Part shown: piece after piece, positions 18,128-27,908 of the stretch
Layout of the letters: the number at the start of each line of letters is the position of its first letter
How positions within the stretch are numbered: position 1 is the first letter of the stretch
Origin: Lacinutrix himadriensis
GTDB taxonomy: Bacteria; Bacteroidota; Bacteroidia; Flavobacteriales; Flavobacteriaceae
Assembly (NCBI RefSeq): GCF_001418105.1
Contig: NZ_LIQI01000018.1
Location: 1 to 64,000, forward strand
DNA length: 64,000 bases
Direction of reading: 5' to 3'
Notes under the pieces: model-generated
What the model saw: the letters and a program-made list of their open reading frames with translations, nothing else
Database searches by the model: none
Told to the model about the DNA's origin: nothing
Program-made: the position numbers and the translations under genes

Positions 18128-20580
18128 TTATAGCTTTTTATAATTCTTAACTTTTTGATTTGTTATTGCAATATCGATAACATCTTTCATTTCTGAAACA
18201 TAATGGAACGTTAATCCTTTTAAATAATCAGGCTTAATCTCCTCGATATCACGTCTATTGTCTTCGCAAAGTAAGATTTCTTTTATTCTTGCACGCTTTG
18301 CAGCTAGAATTTTTTCTTTAATTCCGCCAACAGGTAATACTTTACCTCTTAACGTAATCTCTCCAGTCATTGCTAAGCTCTTTTTTACTTTACGTTGTGT
18401 AAATAAAGATACTAAAGAGGTTAACATAGTAACTCCTGCACTTGGTCCGTCTTTTGGTGTTGCCCCTTCTGGCACGTGAATATGTACATTATATTTACCA
18501 AAAACATCTGGATCTACGCCCAATTCTTCAGCATTTGCTTTAATATACTCCATAGCGATGGTTGCAGATTCTTTCATGACTTTTCCAAGATTCCCTGTAA
18601 TCGTCATTGTTCCTTTTCCTTTAGAAAGTATCGATTCTATAAATAGAATATCTCCTCCTACGCTTGTCCAAGCTAATCCTGTAACCACACCTGCTACATT
18701 ATTATTTTCGTATTTATCTCTTTCTAGTTTTGGTCCGCCAAGTACTTTAATAATGTCTTCATTAGAAACCTTTACATCATACTCCTCTTCCATTGCAATA
18801 CTTTTGGCAGCATAACGCACCATTTTTGCAATTTGTTTTTCTAAACCACGAACACCAGATTCTCTAGTATACCCTTCTACAATTTTTTCTAACTGTGGCT
18901 TTCCTATTTTTAGGTGCGCCTCTGTTAAACCATGTTCTTTTAATTGCTTTGGTAATAAATGACGTTTTGCTATTTCTACTTTTTCTTCAATAGTATAACC
19001 GGTTACATTTATAATTTCCATTCTATCACGTAAAGCGGGTTGAATGGTGGATAAACTATTGGATGTTGCAATAAACATCACTTTAGAAAGATCGAAACCC
19101 ATTTCTAAAAAGTTATCATGGAATTCACTGTTTTGTTCTGGATCTAATACTTCTAACATTGCAGAAGATGGATCACCTTGATGCGAATTAGAAAGTTTAT
19201 CAATTTCATCTAAAACAAAAACTGGATTTGCTGTTCCTGCTTTCTTCAAACTTTGAAGAATACGTCCTGGCATGGCACCAATATATGTTTTTCTATGTCC
19301 GCGGATTTCTGCTTCATCACGCAACCCACCTAGAGACATACGTACATACTCTCTTCCTAATGCTTCTGCTATAGATTTACCTAAGAAGTTTTACCAACTC
19401 CCGGAGGTCCATACAGACAGATAATTGGCGATTTCATATCATTACGCAATTTAATAACTGCTAGATGTTCTAAAATTCTTTGTTTTACATCATCTAGACC
19501 ATAATGATCTCTATCTAATATTTTCTTCGCACGTTTTAAATCGAATTTATCGGTACTAAACTCATTCCATGGTAAATCTAAAAATAAATCTAGATAATTA
19601 CGTTGAATGGAATATTCTGCAACTTGCGGATTCATACGTTGCATTTTCGCTAATTCTTTATTAAAATGCTCTGCAACTTTATCGTCCCATTTTTTCTTTT
19701 TAGAACGCATACGCATTTCTTCAATTTCTTCGCCAGACGAAACACCTCCTCCAAGTTCTTCTTGAATGGTTTTCATTTGTTGGTGTAAGAAATATTCACG
19801 TTGCTGTTGGTTCATATCACTTTGAACCTTTAACTGAATATCATTTTTAAGTTCCAATTTCTGAAACTCTAAATTCATATACTTTAAGGTTGCAAGTGCA
19901 CGTTCTTTTAAATCGTTGTTCTCTAATAGAAGTTGTTTTTCTTTTACAGAAAGATTCATATTAGACGATACAAAGTTTATTAAAAACGAATTGCTTTCAA
20001 TATTCTTAATTGCAAAGGATGCTTCGCTAGGTATATTCGGACTATCTTTAATAATCTGTAAAGCAAGTTCTTTTATAGAATCTATAATAGCTTCAAACTC
20101 TTTGTTCTCTTTTGCAGGTTTTGCTTCTGGCACTTCACGAATGGTAGCATTCATGTAAGGTTCTTCAGTAATAACTTCTGCAACTTTAAAACGCTTTTTA
20201 CCTTGTATAATAACCGTTGTGTTACCATCAGGCATTTTTAAAACACGTAGAATTCTTGCTACTGTTCCTGTTTCGTGAATATCTCCTGCTTTAGGATCTT
20301 CTACACTTTCATCCTTTTGTGCAACTACACCAATAACTTTGCTTCCTTTATTAGCATCGTTAATTAGTTTAATCGATTTATCTCTTCCTGCTGTAATAGG
20401 AATTACTACTCCTGGAAACAATACGGTATTTCTTAAAGAAAGAATTGGTAAGGTTTCTGGTAGTTTTTCGTTATTTATTTCTTCTTCATCTTCAGGAGTC
20501 ATTAACGGTATTAATTCTGAATTTTCATCAAAATCCTGTAATGACAAACTGTCAAGGCTTAATAAACTAGATTTCTTCAT
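18128..20580 (-). pseudogene. lon: ATP-dependent protease Lon (single-base frameshift)
   Basis: Two frames together make a complete Lon of about 817 residues: N-terminal substrate domain (LPILSLRNTVLFPGV), Walker [10 protein letters not shown] at the end of the first frame, then [25 protein letters not shown], Walker [11 protein letters not shown], and the protease domain with PKDGPSAG (catalytic Ser) and [13 protein letters not shown] (catalytic Lys). The break is one missing T right after Walker A, creating a TAG at 19383-19381. Lon degrades damaged proteins. Everything else is intact, so I favour a consensus error. It heads the lon-LysM-porQ-cmk run. Confidence 0.93.
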
Positions 20581-20824
20581 ATATATATTTAAGTCATTCT
20601 GTCATTCTATAATAAACAACAGATTGATTTGAGTTTAAAATTATTAATAATTTATTTAATTATTTCAATGGTGTTCAATACGTTACCATTAATTACTAAC
20701 TAAACATCTTCACTACTAAAGTCAATTAATATGCCAACGTTTTAAAATAGTTAGATTTTTTTTTACTAAACTGTAACAGTTTATCTTTATGCGTATCTAT
20801 ACTATAACAATTTGATATAACCAT

Positions 20825-21382
20825 TTGACACTAACCAACCAAAATATCGAACAGCTCATAGACCTATGTAAGTCTAATAACCAATTTGCGCAATTGGAGA
20901 TTTATAATAGATACTATAAAGCCATGTTTAACGTAGCGTACAGAATTGTAAAAGATAGATTTGAAGCAGAAGATATCATGCAAGATTCCTTTCTATCTGC
21001 CTTTACAAAACTAGACACTATAAAAGATACAATGACTTTTGGTTCTTGGTTAAAACGAATTGTAATTAATAACAGTATTTATCATTTCAATAAAAATAAT
21101 AAGTACCAAGACGTTCCTTTAGACGATGTATTGTATAAGATAGAAGACAATGATGGTATTTCTAGTGATTACGAGTTTACAAACTTAAAAGCGCAACAAG
21201 TTTTAGAGACTATGAAATTACTAAAAGACAATTACCAAATTGCTTTAACCTTACATCTTATTGAAGGATATGATTACGAAGAAATAAGCGGAATCATGCA
21301 GCTTTCTTATGCGAATTGTAGAACAACTATCTCAAGAGCAAAAGAAAGTTTAAGAAAAAAATTAGAACTAGTAGAACATTAA
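20825..21382 (+). CDS. ECF-type RNA polymerase sigma factor
   Basis: A 185-residue sigma-70 family protein with region 2 (YNRYYKAMFNVAYRIVKDRFEAEDIMQDSFLSAF) and region 4 (LKDNYQIALTLHLIEGYDYEEISGIMQLS...RTTISRAKESLRKKL). The start is decided by exclusion: an in-frame TGA sits at 20813 and the next in-frame ATG is inside region 2, so TTG at 20825 is the likely start. It is followed 8 bp later by a probable anti-sigma factor and two envelope proteins, so it probably responds to envelope or stress signals. Confidence 0.88.
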   Translation: MTLTNQNIEQLIDLCKSNNQFAQLEIYNRYYKAMFNVAYRIVKDRFEAEDIMQDSFLSAFTKLDTIKDTMTFGSWLKRIVINNSIYHFNKNNKYQDVPLDDVLYKIEDNDGISSDYEFTNLKAQQVLETMKLLKDNYQIALTLHLIEGYDYEEISGIMQLSYANCRTTISRAKESLRKKLELVEH

Positions 21383-21390
21383 AAGAAATA

Positions 21391-21951
21391 ATGATGAATA
21401 AAGATAATTTAGATACACTCTTTAATAATCTACAACATGATTTTGATTTGGAAGCACCAACTGCAGATCATGAAAAAAGATTTTTAAAGAAGTTAAACAA
21501 GCAAATACTTGCAGATACTTCTAAACCAAAAAATAATTTTTGGAAACCTTTTTTAAGTATTGCAGCATCTTTAGCAATTTTAGTAACTGTTTTTGTTACC
21601 ACACAGCAAGAAGATATAACCCATGATTTAGCTAGTATTTCTCCAGAAATGGCAGAAACGCAAAACTTCTTTACTAACGCCATTGCAAGTGAGCTAACAA
21701 AAATTGAAAAAGAGTCTAGCCCAGAAACAAAACTATTAATTGCAGATGCCATGATGCAAATGCAACGATTAGAAAAAGAATATAAAGATTTAAAAGAAGA
21801 CTTGTCTGAAAGCGGCGAAGATAAACGCGTTATCTATGCCATGATTAGCAATTTTCAAAACAGAATAGATATTCTGCAAAACACCCTAACACAAATAGAA
21901 AACATTAAACAGTTAAAAAATAACACGAATGAAAACAGCACTACTATATAA
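21391..21951 (+). CDS. Probable membrane anti-sigma factor
   Basis: A 186-residue protein with a soluble N-terminal part, one membrane segment near 49-66 (FLSIAASLAILVTVFVTT) and an outer, helical, charge-rich C-terminus (MMQMQRLEKEYKDLKEDL). This topology, and its place directly after an ECF sigma gene, make an anti-sigma role likely. No zinc-binding HxxxCxxC motif is visible, so it is not a ZAS-type factor. Its last 23 bp overlap the next gene. Confidence 0.7.
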   Translation: MMNKDNLDTLFNNLQHDFDLEAPTADHEKRFLKKLNKQILADTSKPKNNFWKPFLSIAASLAILVTVFVTTQQEDITHDLASISPEMAETQNFFTNAIASELTKIEKESSPETKLLIADAMMQMQRLEKEYKDLKEDLSESGEDKRVIYAMISNFQNRIDILQNTLTQIENIKQLKNNTNENSTTI

Positions 21952-23026
21952 AATCACATTAGCCTTTTTGCTAATACCAATGTTACTTGTAGCAGGAAAT
22001 GACCCTGTTATTAAAGGGAAACATTCTAAAGAAAAAGTAATCAAAAAAGAGTTTTCTGTCGATGCAGATGCTACTTTAAAAGTAGATAATAGCTATGGGA
22101 ATATAGATGTTATTACTTGGGATGAAAATCGAATAGTCTTTGAGATTACCATTACCACAAATGGAAATGATGAAGAAAAAGTTCAAGAAAAACTAGATGA
22201 GATTTCTGTAAGTTTTAATGCCTCTTCTAGCCTAGTTTCTGCAAGAACCATTTTTAATAATGACAAGTCTAGTTCTTGGTGGAAATGGAATAAAGGCAAT
22301 AATGTAAACATGAAAATTAATTATGTTATCAAGATGCCTATTACCAATAATGTAGATTTGAATAATGATTATGGTAGTATCAATTTAGACAAGCTAAAAG
22401 GGCAAGCAACTATTAATTGTGATTACGGAAAAATTACAACCAAAGAGCTTTTAGCAGACAACAACATTATAACCTTTGACTACTCTAACAATTGCTATTT
22501 TGAATATATTAAAAGCGGAAAAATAAATGCAGACTACAGTGGTTTTACGGTTGCAAAAGCTAAAAAGCTAGACATTGTAGCCGATTATACAAAATCTGTT
22601 GTAGAAATTGCTGAAGATGTTTCCTATAATTGTGATTATGGTTCTATTTATATTGAAAAAGCAAACAATATAAAAGGCGATGGCGATTACCTTACTACAA
22701 GGATTGGGGATATTTATAAAAACCTATCTATTAACGCCGATTATGGTTCTATAAAAATTGATAATATCACAGCAAATGCCCAGAACATTAATATAGAATC
22801 GGATTACGTTGGAATCACTATTGGTTATGACGCTGCTTATACCTTTAACTTTAATATCGATTTAGAATATGCTTCCTTAAGAGACTACGAAGGATTAGAA
22901 TTCACAAAAAAACGAATAGAGTCCACAGACAAGTATTACGAAGGATATCATGGTAATGCAAACTCCAATAACATGCTAAAAATATCTTCAGATTACGGAA
23001 GTGTAACACTAAAGGAAAACGAATAA
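21929..23026 (+). CDS. Exported DUF4097-like beta-helix protein
   Basis: A 365-residue protein with a signal peptide (LAFLLIPMLLVAGND). The mature part is a series of short strands with recurrent Asp-Tyr-Gly (NDYGSINLDKL, CDYGKITTKEL, ADYGSIKIDNI, SDYGSVTLKEN), the pattern of DUF4097/putative adhesin beta-helices. Its start overlaps the anti-sigma gene by 23 bp, so it is translationally coupled and belongs to the ECF locus. Such proteins are frequent targets or partners of ECF systems in Bacteroidota; a molecular role is not known. Confidence 0.75.
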   Translation: MKTALLYKITLAFLLIPMLLVAGNDPVIKGKHSKEKVIKKEFSVDADATLKVDNSYGNIDVITWDENRIVFEITITTNGNDEEKVQEKLDEISVSFNASSSLVSARTIFNNDKSSSWWKWNKGNNVNMKINYVIKMPITNNVDLNNDYGSINLDKLKGQATINCDYGKITTKELLADNNIITFDYSNNCYFEYIKSGKINADYSGFTVAKAKKLDIVADYTKSVVEIAEDVSYNCDYGSIYIEKANNIKGDGDYLTTRIGDIYKNLSINADYGSIKIDNITANAQNINIESDYVGITIGYDAAYTFNFNIDLEYASLRDYEGLEFTKKRIESTDKYYEGYHGNANSNNMLKISSDYGSVTLKENE

Positions 23027-23060
23027 ACAATCATTTATCATCCATCAAAAAACGAACATT

Positions 23061-23807
23061 ATGAAAAATGCACAATCATTTCAAAAGACTATTTTAATTA
23101 TAGCAACCATATTATTAACTACGCAAATACAAGCACAATCTTGGTTTGGTAATAAAGTAAAAGGAAACGGAAAGGTAACTACCATATCTAGAACTACTGG
23201 CGATTATGATGCTATTGCATGCGTAGGCTCTATGGATTTTATTTTAGTGGAAGGTCAAGAAGGAAAAATAACTATAGAAGGAGAAGAAAACCTTTTAGAA
23301 CATATTATAACCGAAGTAAAGAACAACACTTTAATAGTAAAAGTAGAAAATGGTGTTGATATAAGAGAAAGTCATAACAAAACAATAAAGATTACGATTC
23401 CGTTTAAAGATATTGACAAAGTATCTCTTACAGGTTCTGGAGATGTATGGAATACAGATACCATAACCGAAACGAATTTAGAGGTTAGCTTAACAGGTTC
23501 TGGAGATATTGTTTTAGACATTAAAACCAATAATGTAGCAGGAAGCGTAACTGGTTCTGGTGATGTAACCTTAAAAGGAAAAACGATTAACTTAGAAGCA
23601 AGCGTAACCGGTTCTGGTGATTTTAATGGGAATAATTTACAAGCGGAGAATACCGAAGTCTCTGTAAGAGGTTCTGGTGATGCAGATGTTTATAGTACAG
23701 AAACCTTAAGAGCAAGAGTTTCTGGTTCTGGAGATATTGAATATTCTGGAAACCCTAAAAAGGAAAATACTAAAGTTGCTGGTTCTGGAAGTATTAGAAG
23801 TAATTAG
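23061..23807 (+). CDS. Head-GIN domain (DUF2807) exported protein
   Basis: A 248-residue protein with signal peptide (ending IQAQ). It opens with GKVTTISRTTGDYDAIACVGSMDFILVEG and then repeats the short motif GSGD at least seven times (LTGSGDVWN, LTGSGDIVL, VTGSGDVTL, VTGSGDFNG, VRGSGDADV, VSGSGDIEY). This is the putative autotransporter-adhesin head GIN domain, a right-handed beta-helix. It ends the ECF locus and is followed by a strong terminator. Confidence 0.9.
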   Translation: MKNAQSFQKTILIIATILLTTQIQAQSWFGNKVKGNGKVTTISRTTGDYDAIACVGSMDFILVEGQEGKITIEGEENLLEHIITEVKNNTLIVKVENGVDIRESHNKTIKITIPFKDIDKVSLTGSGDVWNTDTITETNLEVSLTGSGDIVLDIKTNNVAGSVTGSGDVTLKGKTINLEASVTGSGDFNGNNLQAENTEVSVRGSGDADVYSTETLRARVSGSGDIEYSGNPKKENTKVAGSGSIRSN

Positions 23808-23826
23808 CTGTTAGTATAAAATAAAA

Positions 23827-23856
23827 AAACCGAAACTGTAGTTTCGGTTTTTTTTT
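23827..23856 (+). terminator. Terminator of the ECF/GIN locus
   Basis: Stem AACCGAAAC / GTTTCGGTT around TGTA, followed by a run of T. Located 20 bp after the GIN-domain gene. Confidence 0.88.
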
Positions 23857-23872
23857 GAATATAAATAAATAT

Positions 23873-23961
23873 GTCATTCCGACTGCAATGGAGGAATCCT
23901 AATCCTATTAACTTCTTATAATTGATTTCTCGACAAGCTCGATTATACTACTCGAAATGAC
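23873..23961. repeat. Compound dispersed intergenic element
   Basis: The outer words GTCATTCCGA and TCGAAATGAC form inverted arms. Inside is GATTTCTCGACAAGCTCGA, the exact reverse complement of part of the element near 15350, here followed by a 13-base insertion relative to that copy. It lies between two terminators, where no gene is present. Confidence 0.6.
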
Positions 23962-23989
23962 AAACCAATTTTATAAAGCGTTAAAACAA

Positions 23990-24020
23990 AAAAACCGAAG
24001 CGTTTGCTTCGGATTTTTTT
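23990..24020 (-). terminator. Bidirectional terminator of the lipoprotein gene
   Basis: Stem CCGAAGC / GCTTCGG around GTTT with A-run before and T-run after. On the minus strand it follows the lipoprotein stop closely. Confidence 0.8.
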
Positions 24021-24024
24021 TAAA

Positions 24025-25071
24025 TTAATTTAAAATGTAATCTGTAAGTGTTGCAGTACCTGCATCTGTAATATATTCAATCATTCCAATGTCTTTCGCA
24101 TAATAATACTGAACAGTTACAACAGAACCAACAGCACTAACTACTGTTTCAATATGTATCACATCTGTGTAATCTACTCCTTCTACTGTTCTAGAAATAT
24201 TTCGCTCAATCATTTCAAAATCATAAGTTGCTACCACATCTACATCTGGTATTGCACCAGAATAAGTAATTGTATATGAAACTTCAGATTGCCAAGTTTC
24301 ACCAACTACCGCATCATCTTTTATCATTTTCAATTCAATAGGTGTAGATGTAAATTCGATTCCTCCAACTTCTCCTGAAACAATAGATCTTACATAATAA
24401 CTTGTTCCGCTTTTTCTTAACCAAGAAGGGGTATCAAATAACTCATCAAAAGCATAATATTCATTTCCATCAATAGTCTCCGTATTTAAAATAGTATACG
24501 TTTCAATTTCACCATTTAGACTATTATATGTCCAAGAATTACCAATAGCTCTTGGCCAGTAATCATCATCTGTCGCTACTACTGTAGTGCAATCTAATCC
24601 ATCCACAATATCTTGTAAACTTCCGTCTGCATCACCACATTGTGTTATTTCATTTTCTAAAGCTGTTTGATAGGCATTACATAAAGTAGCATTTGTAGTA
24701 TCTGCATTGTATGCTGTTTCTGCATTCGCTGTAGCTGTTTGCGCGTTTGTACAATCGTCTGAAATTGCTGGGCAATCTAAAGCATCTAATATCGTTTGAA
24801 TTCCTCCTGTATCATCTCCACAAGCATTAATCATATCTTGTAATGCAACGGCATAGGCATTACAAATCACAGTATAGTTTGCATCACCTGCAGATGTAGT
24901 TCCATACGTTGCAGAAGCGTTAGCAAGGTTTTGAGTAGCCTGTACACAGCTTAACTCACTTCCTCCCTCATCGGTTAGAAACTCTCCTTCTAATGGTTCA
25001 TCATCACAAGATATCATTGTAAATAGAAACATAGATAAAACAAAAAAGCTGGCATTTTTTAAGGTTTTCAT
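24025..25071 (-). CDS. Lipoprotein with Cys-containing N-terminal repeats (paralogue A)
   Basis: A 348-residue lipoprotein (signal peptide with lipobox MISC, Cys22, followed by DDEPLEGEF). Residues about 35-165 hold repeating helical units of the form CNAYAVALQDMINACGDD / CNAYQTALENEITQCGDADG, each with Cys at similar spacing. The C-terminal part from about residue 175 (YWPRAIGNSWTYNS...) is a beta-rich domain. I do not recognise a named family. The neighbour upstream shares the N-terminal half almost exactly but has a different C-terminus. Confidence 0.75.
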   Translation of the reverse strand: MKTLKNASFFVLSMFLFTMISCDDEPLEGEFLTDEGGSELSCVQATQNLANASATYGTTSAGDANYTVICNAYAVALQDMINACGDDTGGIQTILDALDCPAISDDCTNAQTATANAETAYNADTTNATLCNAYQTALENEITQCGDADGSLQDIVDGLDCTTVVATDDDYWPRAIGNSWTYNSLNGEIETYTILNTETIDGNEYYAFDELFDTPSWLRKSGTSYYVRSIVSGEVGGIEFTSTPIELKMIKDDAVVGETWQSEVSYTITYSGAIPDVDVVATYDFEMIERNISRTVEGVDYTDVIHIETVVSAVGSVVTVQYYYAKDIGMIEYITDAGTATLTDYILN

Positions 25072-25190
25072 GATTTTTTTTATTGAAATTAAATTTAAGG
25101 ATAAACAAACATAGTAAAATAGAAATCAGTTTATTGTTTATGCGTATCCTTTTGTAAATTTTTTATTTATTATTCTAAATTTATGCATAA

Positions 25191-25222
25191 AAAAATCCGA
25201 AGTGCTTGCTTCGGATTTTTTT
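25191..25222 (-). terminator. Terminator of lipoprotein paralogue B
   Basis: Stem AAATCCGAAG / CTTCGGATTT around TGCTTG, with A-run left and T-run right. It separates the two lipoprotein genes, so each is likely its own transcript. Confidence 0.8.
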
Positions 25223-25238
25223 GCTTTATTTATTAGAA

Positions 25239-26411
25239 TTACTCGTAAATATATTGTCTATTAGAATCTAAAACCCCTTCCACATAATCCATTGAAGTTT
25301 CTGGATAATTACTAGAATTATAGGTATATACATATTCTTCAAAAGGCACCGCATTACCGTCTTCTACCAATGATAAAAGGTTGTTTTGTCCACCATCTAC
25401 ATATCTGGAAAAATCAACATTAATTAGATTTAGCGTTTGTAAATTAGAAATATTCTTATAGATACCATTTTTATCATCATAGGTATAAACCCCTTCATAA
25501 CCATCTACATTATTTTCCTCTAAAACCTGATTATTTCCTATGGTTATTATTTCTTCAGAAATAAGGGATGTTTGAGAAACAAAATCACCACTATATTCCT
25601 TTTCAGTAATGGTTCCATCTGTATTATAGGCTAACTCAAACCTTAAACCTTCATTACCATTTGTAATATAAACAGTATACGCTATTAATTGATTACTGGC
25701 ATTATATTCCGTTTCCACATAGTCTTCTAGAGTTCCATCAAATCCATAATTATTAATCCTAGCTAGCAAGTCGTTTTCATATACATAATCTACAGCTAAT
25801 TCTCCATTTTCTGTAACTGAAGTTAATTTATTTCCATCATAAAAGAATTCATCCGTATAAACAGTACCATCTGATTCTGTCCAAATCATTTGCTTCAATA
25901 ATAAATCGCTAGACGGATTAGTATTTTCACAAATTAAACCATCTAATATATCTTGTAAGCTTCCATCAGCATCACCACATTGTGTAATTTCATTTTCTAA
26001 AGCTGTTTTATACGCTAAACATAAATTTGTATCTGTAGGATCTGCATTATATGCTGTTTCTGCAATAACCGTTGCAGATTGTGCAGTTACGCAATCTTCT
26101 GAAATTGCTGGGCAATCTAAAGCATCTAATATCGTTTGAATTCCTCCTGTATCGTCTCCACAAGCATTAATCATATCTTGTAATGCAACAGCATACGCAT
26201 TACAAATCACAGCATAGTTTGCATCACTTGCAGATGTAGTTCCATAAGTTGCAGAAGCGTTAGCAAGGTTTTGAGTAGCCTGTACACAGCTTAACTCACT
26301 TCCTACATCCTCTGTTAGAAACTCTCCCTCTAATGGTTCGTCATCACAAGATGTGATGGTAAATAGGAACATTGATAAAATAAAAATGCTAGCAATTTTT
26401 AAGCTTTTCAT
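25239..26411 (-). CDS. Lipoprotein with the same N-terminal repeats and a different C-terminus (paralogue B)
   Basis: The internal ATG at 26411 gives a good lipoprotein signal (MKSLKIASIFILSMF, lipobox ITSC) and 390 residues; the in-frame ATG 36 bp upstream would add a poor extension. Residues up to about 165 match paralogue A nearly residue for residue. The remainder is unrelated: short beta units such as FDGTLEDYVETEYNASNQL and LAYNTDGTITEKEY, resembling YD/RHS-like strands. Function unknown; probably outer-membrane or surface attached. Confidence 0.75.
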   Translation of the reverse strand: MKSLKIASIFILSMFLFTITSCDDEPLEGEFLTEDVGSELSCVQATQNLANASATYGTTSASDANYAVICNAYAVALQDMINACGDDTGGIQTILDALDCPAISEDCVTAQSATVIAETAYNADPTDTNLCLAYKTALENEITQCGDADGSLQDILDGLICENTNPSSDLLLKQMIWTESDGTVYTDEFFYDGNKLTSVTENGELAVDYVYENDLLARINNYGFDGTLEDYVETEYNASNQLIAYTVYITNGNEGLRFELAYNTDGTITEKEYSGDFVSQTSLISEEIITIGNNQVLEENNVDGYEGVYTYDDKNGIYKNISNLQTLNLINVDFSRYVDGGQNNLLSLVEDGNAVPFEEYVYTYNSSNYPETSMDYVEGVLDSNRQYIYE

Positions 26412-26462
26412 GATTTTTTTGTTAAAATTAATTTTAAGAATAAACAAACATAGTAAAATATT

Positions 26463-27761
26463 TTAATTTACATCTTCTTTAGGTACTCTAAGCAAAAGTA
26501 TGATTCCCATTAAAAAGAAAACAAATAAAAACAATATTGCATTACGCATGCTTCCTGTTATTTGATCTATGGTTGCAAAGATGACCATACCTATTACAAT
26601 TCCTATTTTTTCTGCAACATCGTAGAAACTAAAATAAGAGGTAGTATCGTCTGTTTCTGGCAAGAATTTAGAATACGTAGAACGTGCTAAACTTTGTATT
26701 CCTCCCATTACTAAACCAACAAAACCTGCTGCTAAATAAAACTGAAAAGGCGTTTCCATAAAATACGCATAAAAACATAAGCCCATCCAAATGACATTTA
26801 CTACAATAAGCGTTTTTATGTTTCCAAATTTTGAAGAAGCTACAGAGGTTAAATAGGCACCAAGTATTGCGACTAATTGAATGACTAAAATACTAACTAT
26901 TAATCCGGTGGTTTTATCCCCATCAGTTCCCCAAGCGATTTCTTCTTCTCCAAAATAAACAGCGACTAACATTATAGTTTGCACCGCCATACTAAACACA
27001 AAAAAGGCTACCAAATAACGTTTTAGTCTTAGATTTTGTTTTAGTTGTCCCCAAACAATTCGTAGTTCTTTTAAACCATTAAAGACAACGTCTTTGGTTA
27101 CTTTATGACCAGAAGAAACTCCTTTTGGTAAAATATAAAAGGTATATTGACTAAATAAAACCCACCATAAGCCAACTGTGATAAAAGAGTAACGCATCAT
27201 TTGCATTTTCTCTTCTCCGGTATCTTGGGTCATAACCATTGCTAAATTGATGATTAATAATAAGACACTACCAATGTAACCAAAACTAAATCCTTTGGCA
27301 CTAATGCTATCTTGTTGTTCTGGATATGCAATATCTGGTAAATACGAATTATAAAAAACCAAACTTCCCCAATACCCTATTAATCCCATAAAATAGAATA
27401 ATAAGCTTACATGAATATTCTCTAAACTAAACCAGTATAAACCGATACATCCAAATCCTCCTAAATAACAAAAGAACTTCATGAAGTTCTTCTTATTACC
27501 TACATAATCGGCTATACCAGAAAGAATTGGAGATGTAAAAGTTACTACCAAAAAAGTAAAAGCAGTAACATACGTAATTAATGCAGTGCTTTTAAAATCC
27601 ATACCAAAAGCGTGCACCGTTTTAATTTCGCTAAGAAATAATGCGGAATAAAATATAGGAAATATAGAAGATGCAATGGTAAGCGTGTACACAGAGTTTG
27701 CCCAATCGTAAAAAGCCCAGGCATTTAGAAGTTTTTTACTTCCTTTTTCAAGTTTATTCAT
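26463..27761 (-). CDS. MFS transporter of the UMF1 / Atg22-like family
   Basis: A 432-residue integral membrane protein with about 12 hydrophobic segments. The beginning NAWAFYDWANSVYTLTIASS is the hallmark of the UMF1 (vacuole effluxer Atg22-like) MFS family; GLVMGGIQSLARSTYSKFLPE in the second half is also typical. Bacterial substrates are not established. No transporter partner gene is adjacent; M48 peptidase lies upstream with its own terminator. Confidence 0.88.
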   Translation of the reverse strand: MNKLEKGSKKLLNAWAFYDWANSVYTLTIASSIFPIFYSALFLSEIKTVHAFGMDFKSTALITYVTAFTFLVVTFTSPILSGIADYVGNKKNFMKFFCYLGGFGCIGLYWFSLENIHVSLLFYFMGLIGYWGSLVFYNSYLPDIAYPEQQDSISAKGFSFGYIGSVLLLIINLAMVMTQDTGEEKMQMMRYSFITVGLWWVLFSQYTFYILPKGVSSGHKVTKDVVFNGLKELRIVWGQLKQNLRLKRYLVAFFVFSMAVQTIMLVAVYFGEEEIAWGTDGDKTTGLIVSILVIQLVAILGAYLTSVASSKFGNIKTLIVVNVIWMGLCFYAYFMETPFQFYLAAGFVGLVMGGIQSLARSTYSKFLPETDDTTSYFSFYDVAEKIGIVIGMVIFATIDQITGSMRNAILFLFVFFLMGIILLLRVPKEDVN

Positions 27762-27855
27762 AAATGATTTTTGGTCAAAATAACCTCAAATTAATGAGTT
27801 TCCATTTTTGGATGGAATTCTTTAAAGTTTACAATTTTATTAAAAGTACTTCCAA

Positions 27856-27885
27856 TAAAAAAGCTGCTCTTTTTTGGAGCAGCTT
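27856..27885 (-). terminator. Terminator of the M48 peptidase gene
   Basis: Stem AGCTGCTC / GAGCAGCT around a T/G loop, with an A-run on the left that becomes a U-run on the minus strand. It is 24 bp after the peptidase stop. Confidence 0.8.
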
Positions 27886-27908
27886 CTAAAGTAAACAAAT
27901 ATTTTTAA

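Noticed and set aside
20825-23807. Defence system
   Set aside because: The repeat proteins are exported beta-helices, with no nuclease, ATPase or other effector domain next to the sigma factor.
24025-26411. Polymorphic toxin or contact-dependent inhibition system
   Set aside because: Variable C-termini are suggestive, but there is no toxin motif, no immunity gene and each gene has its own terminator.
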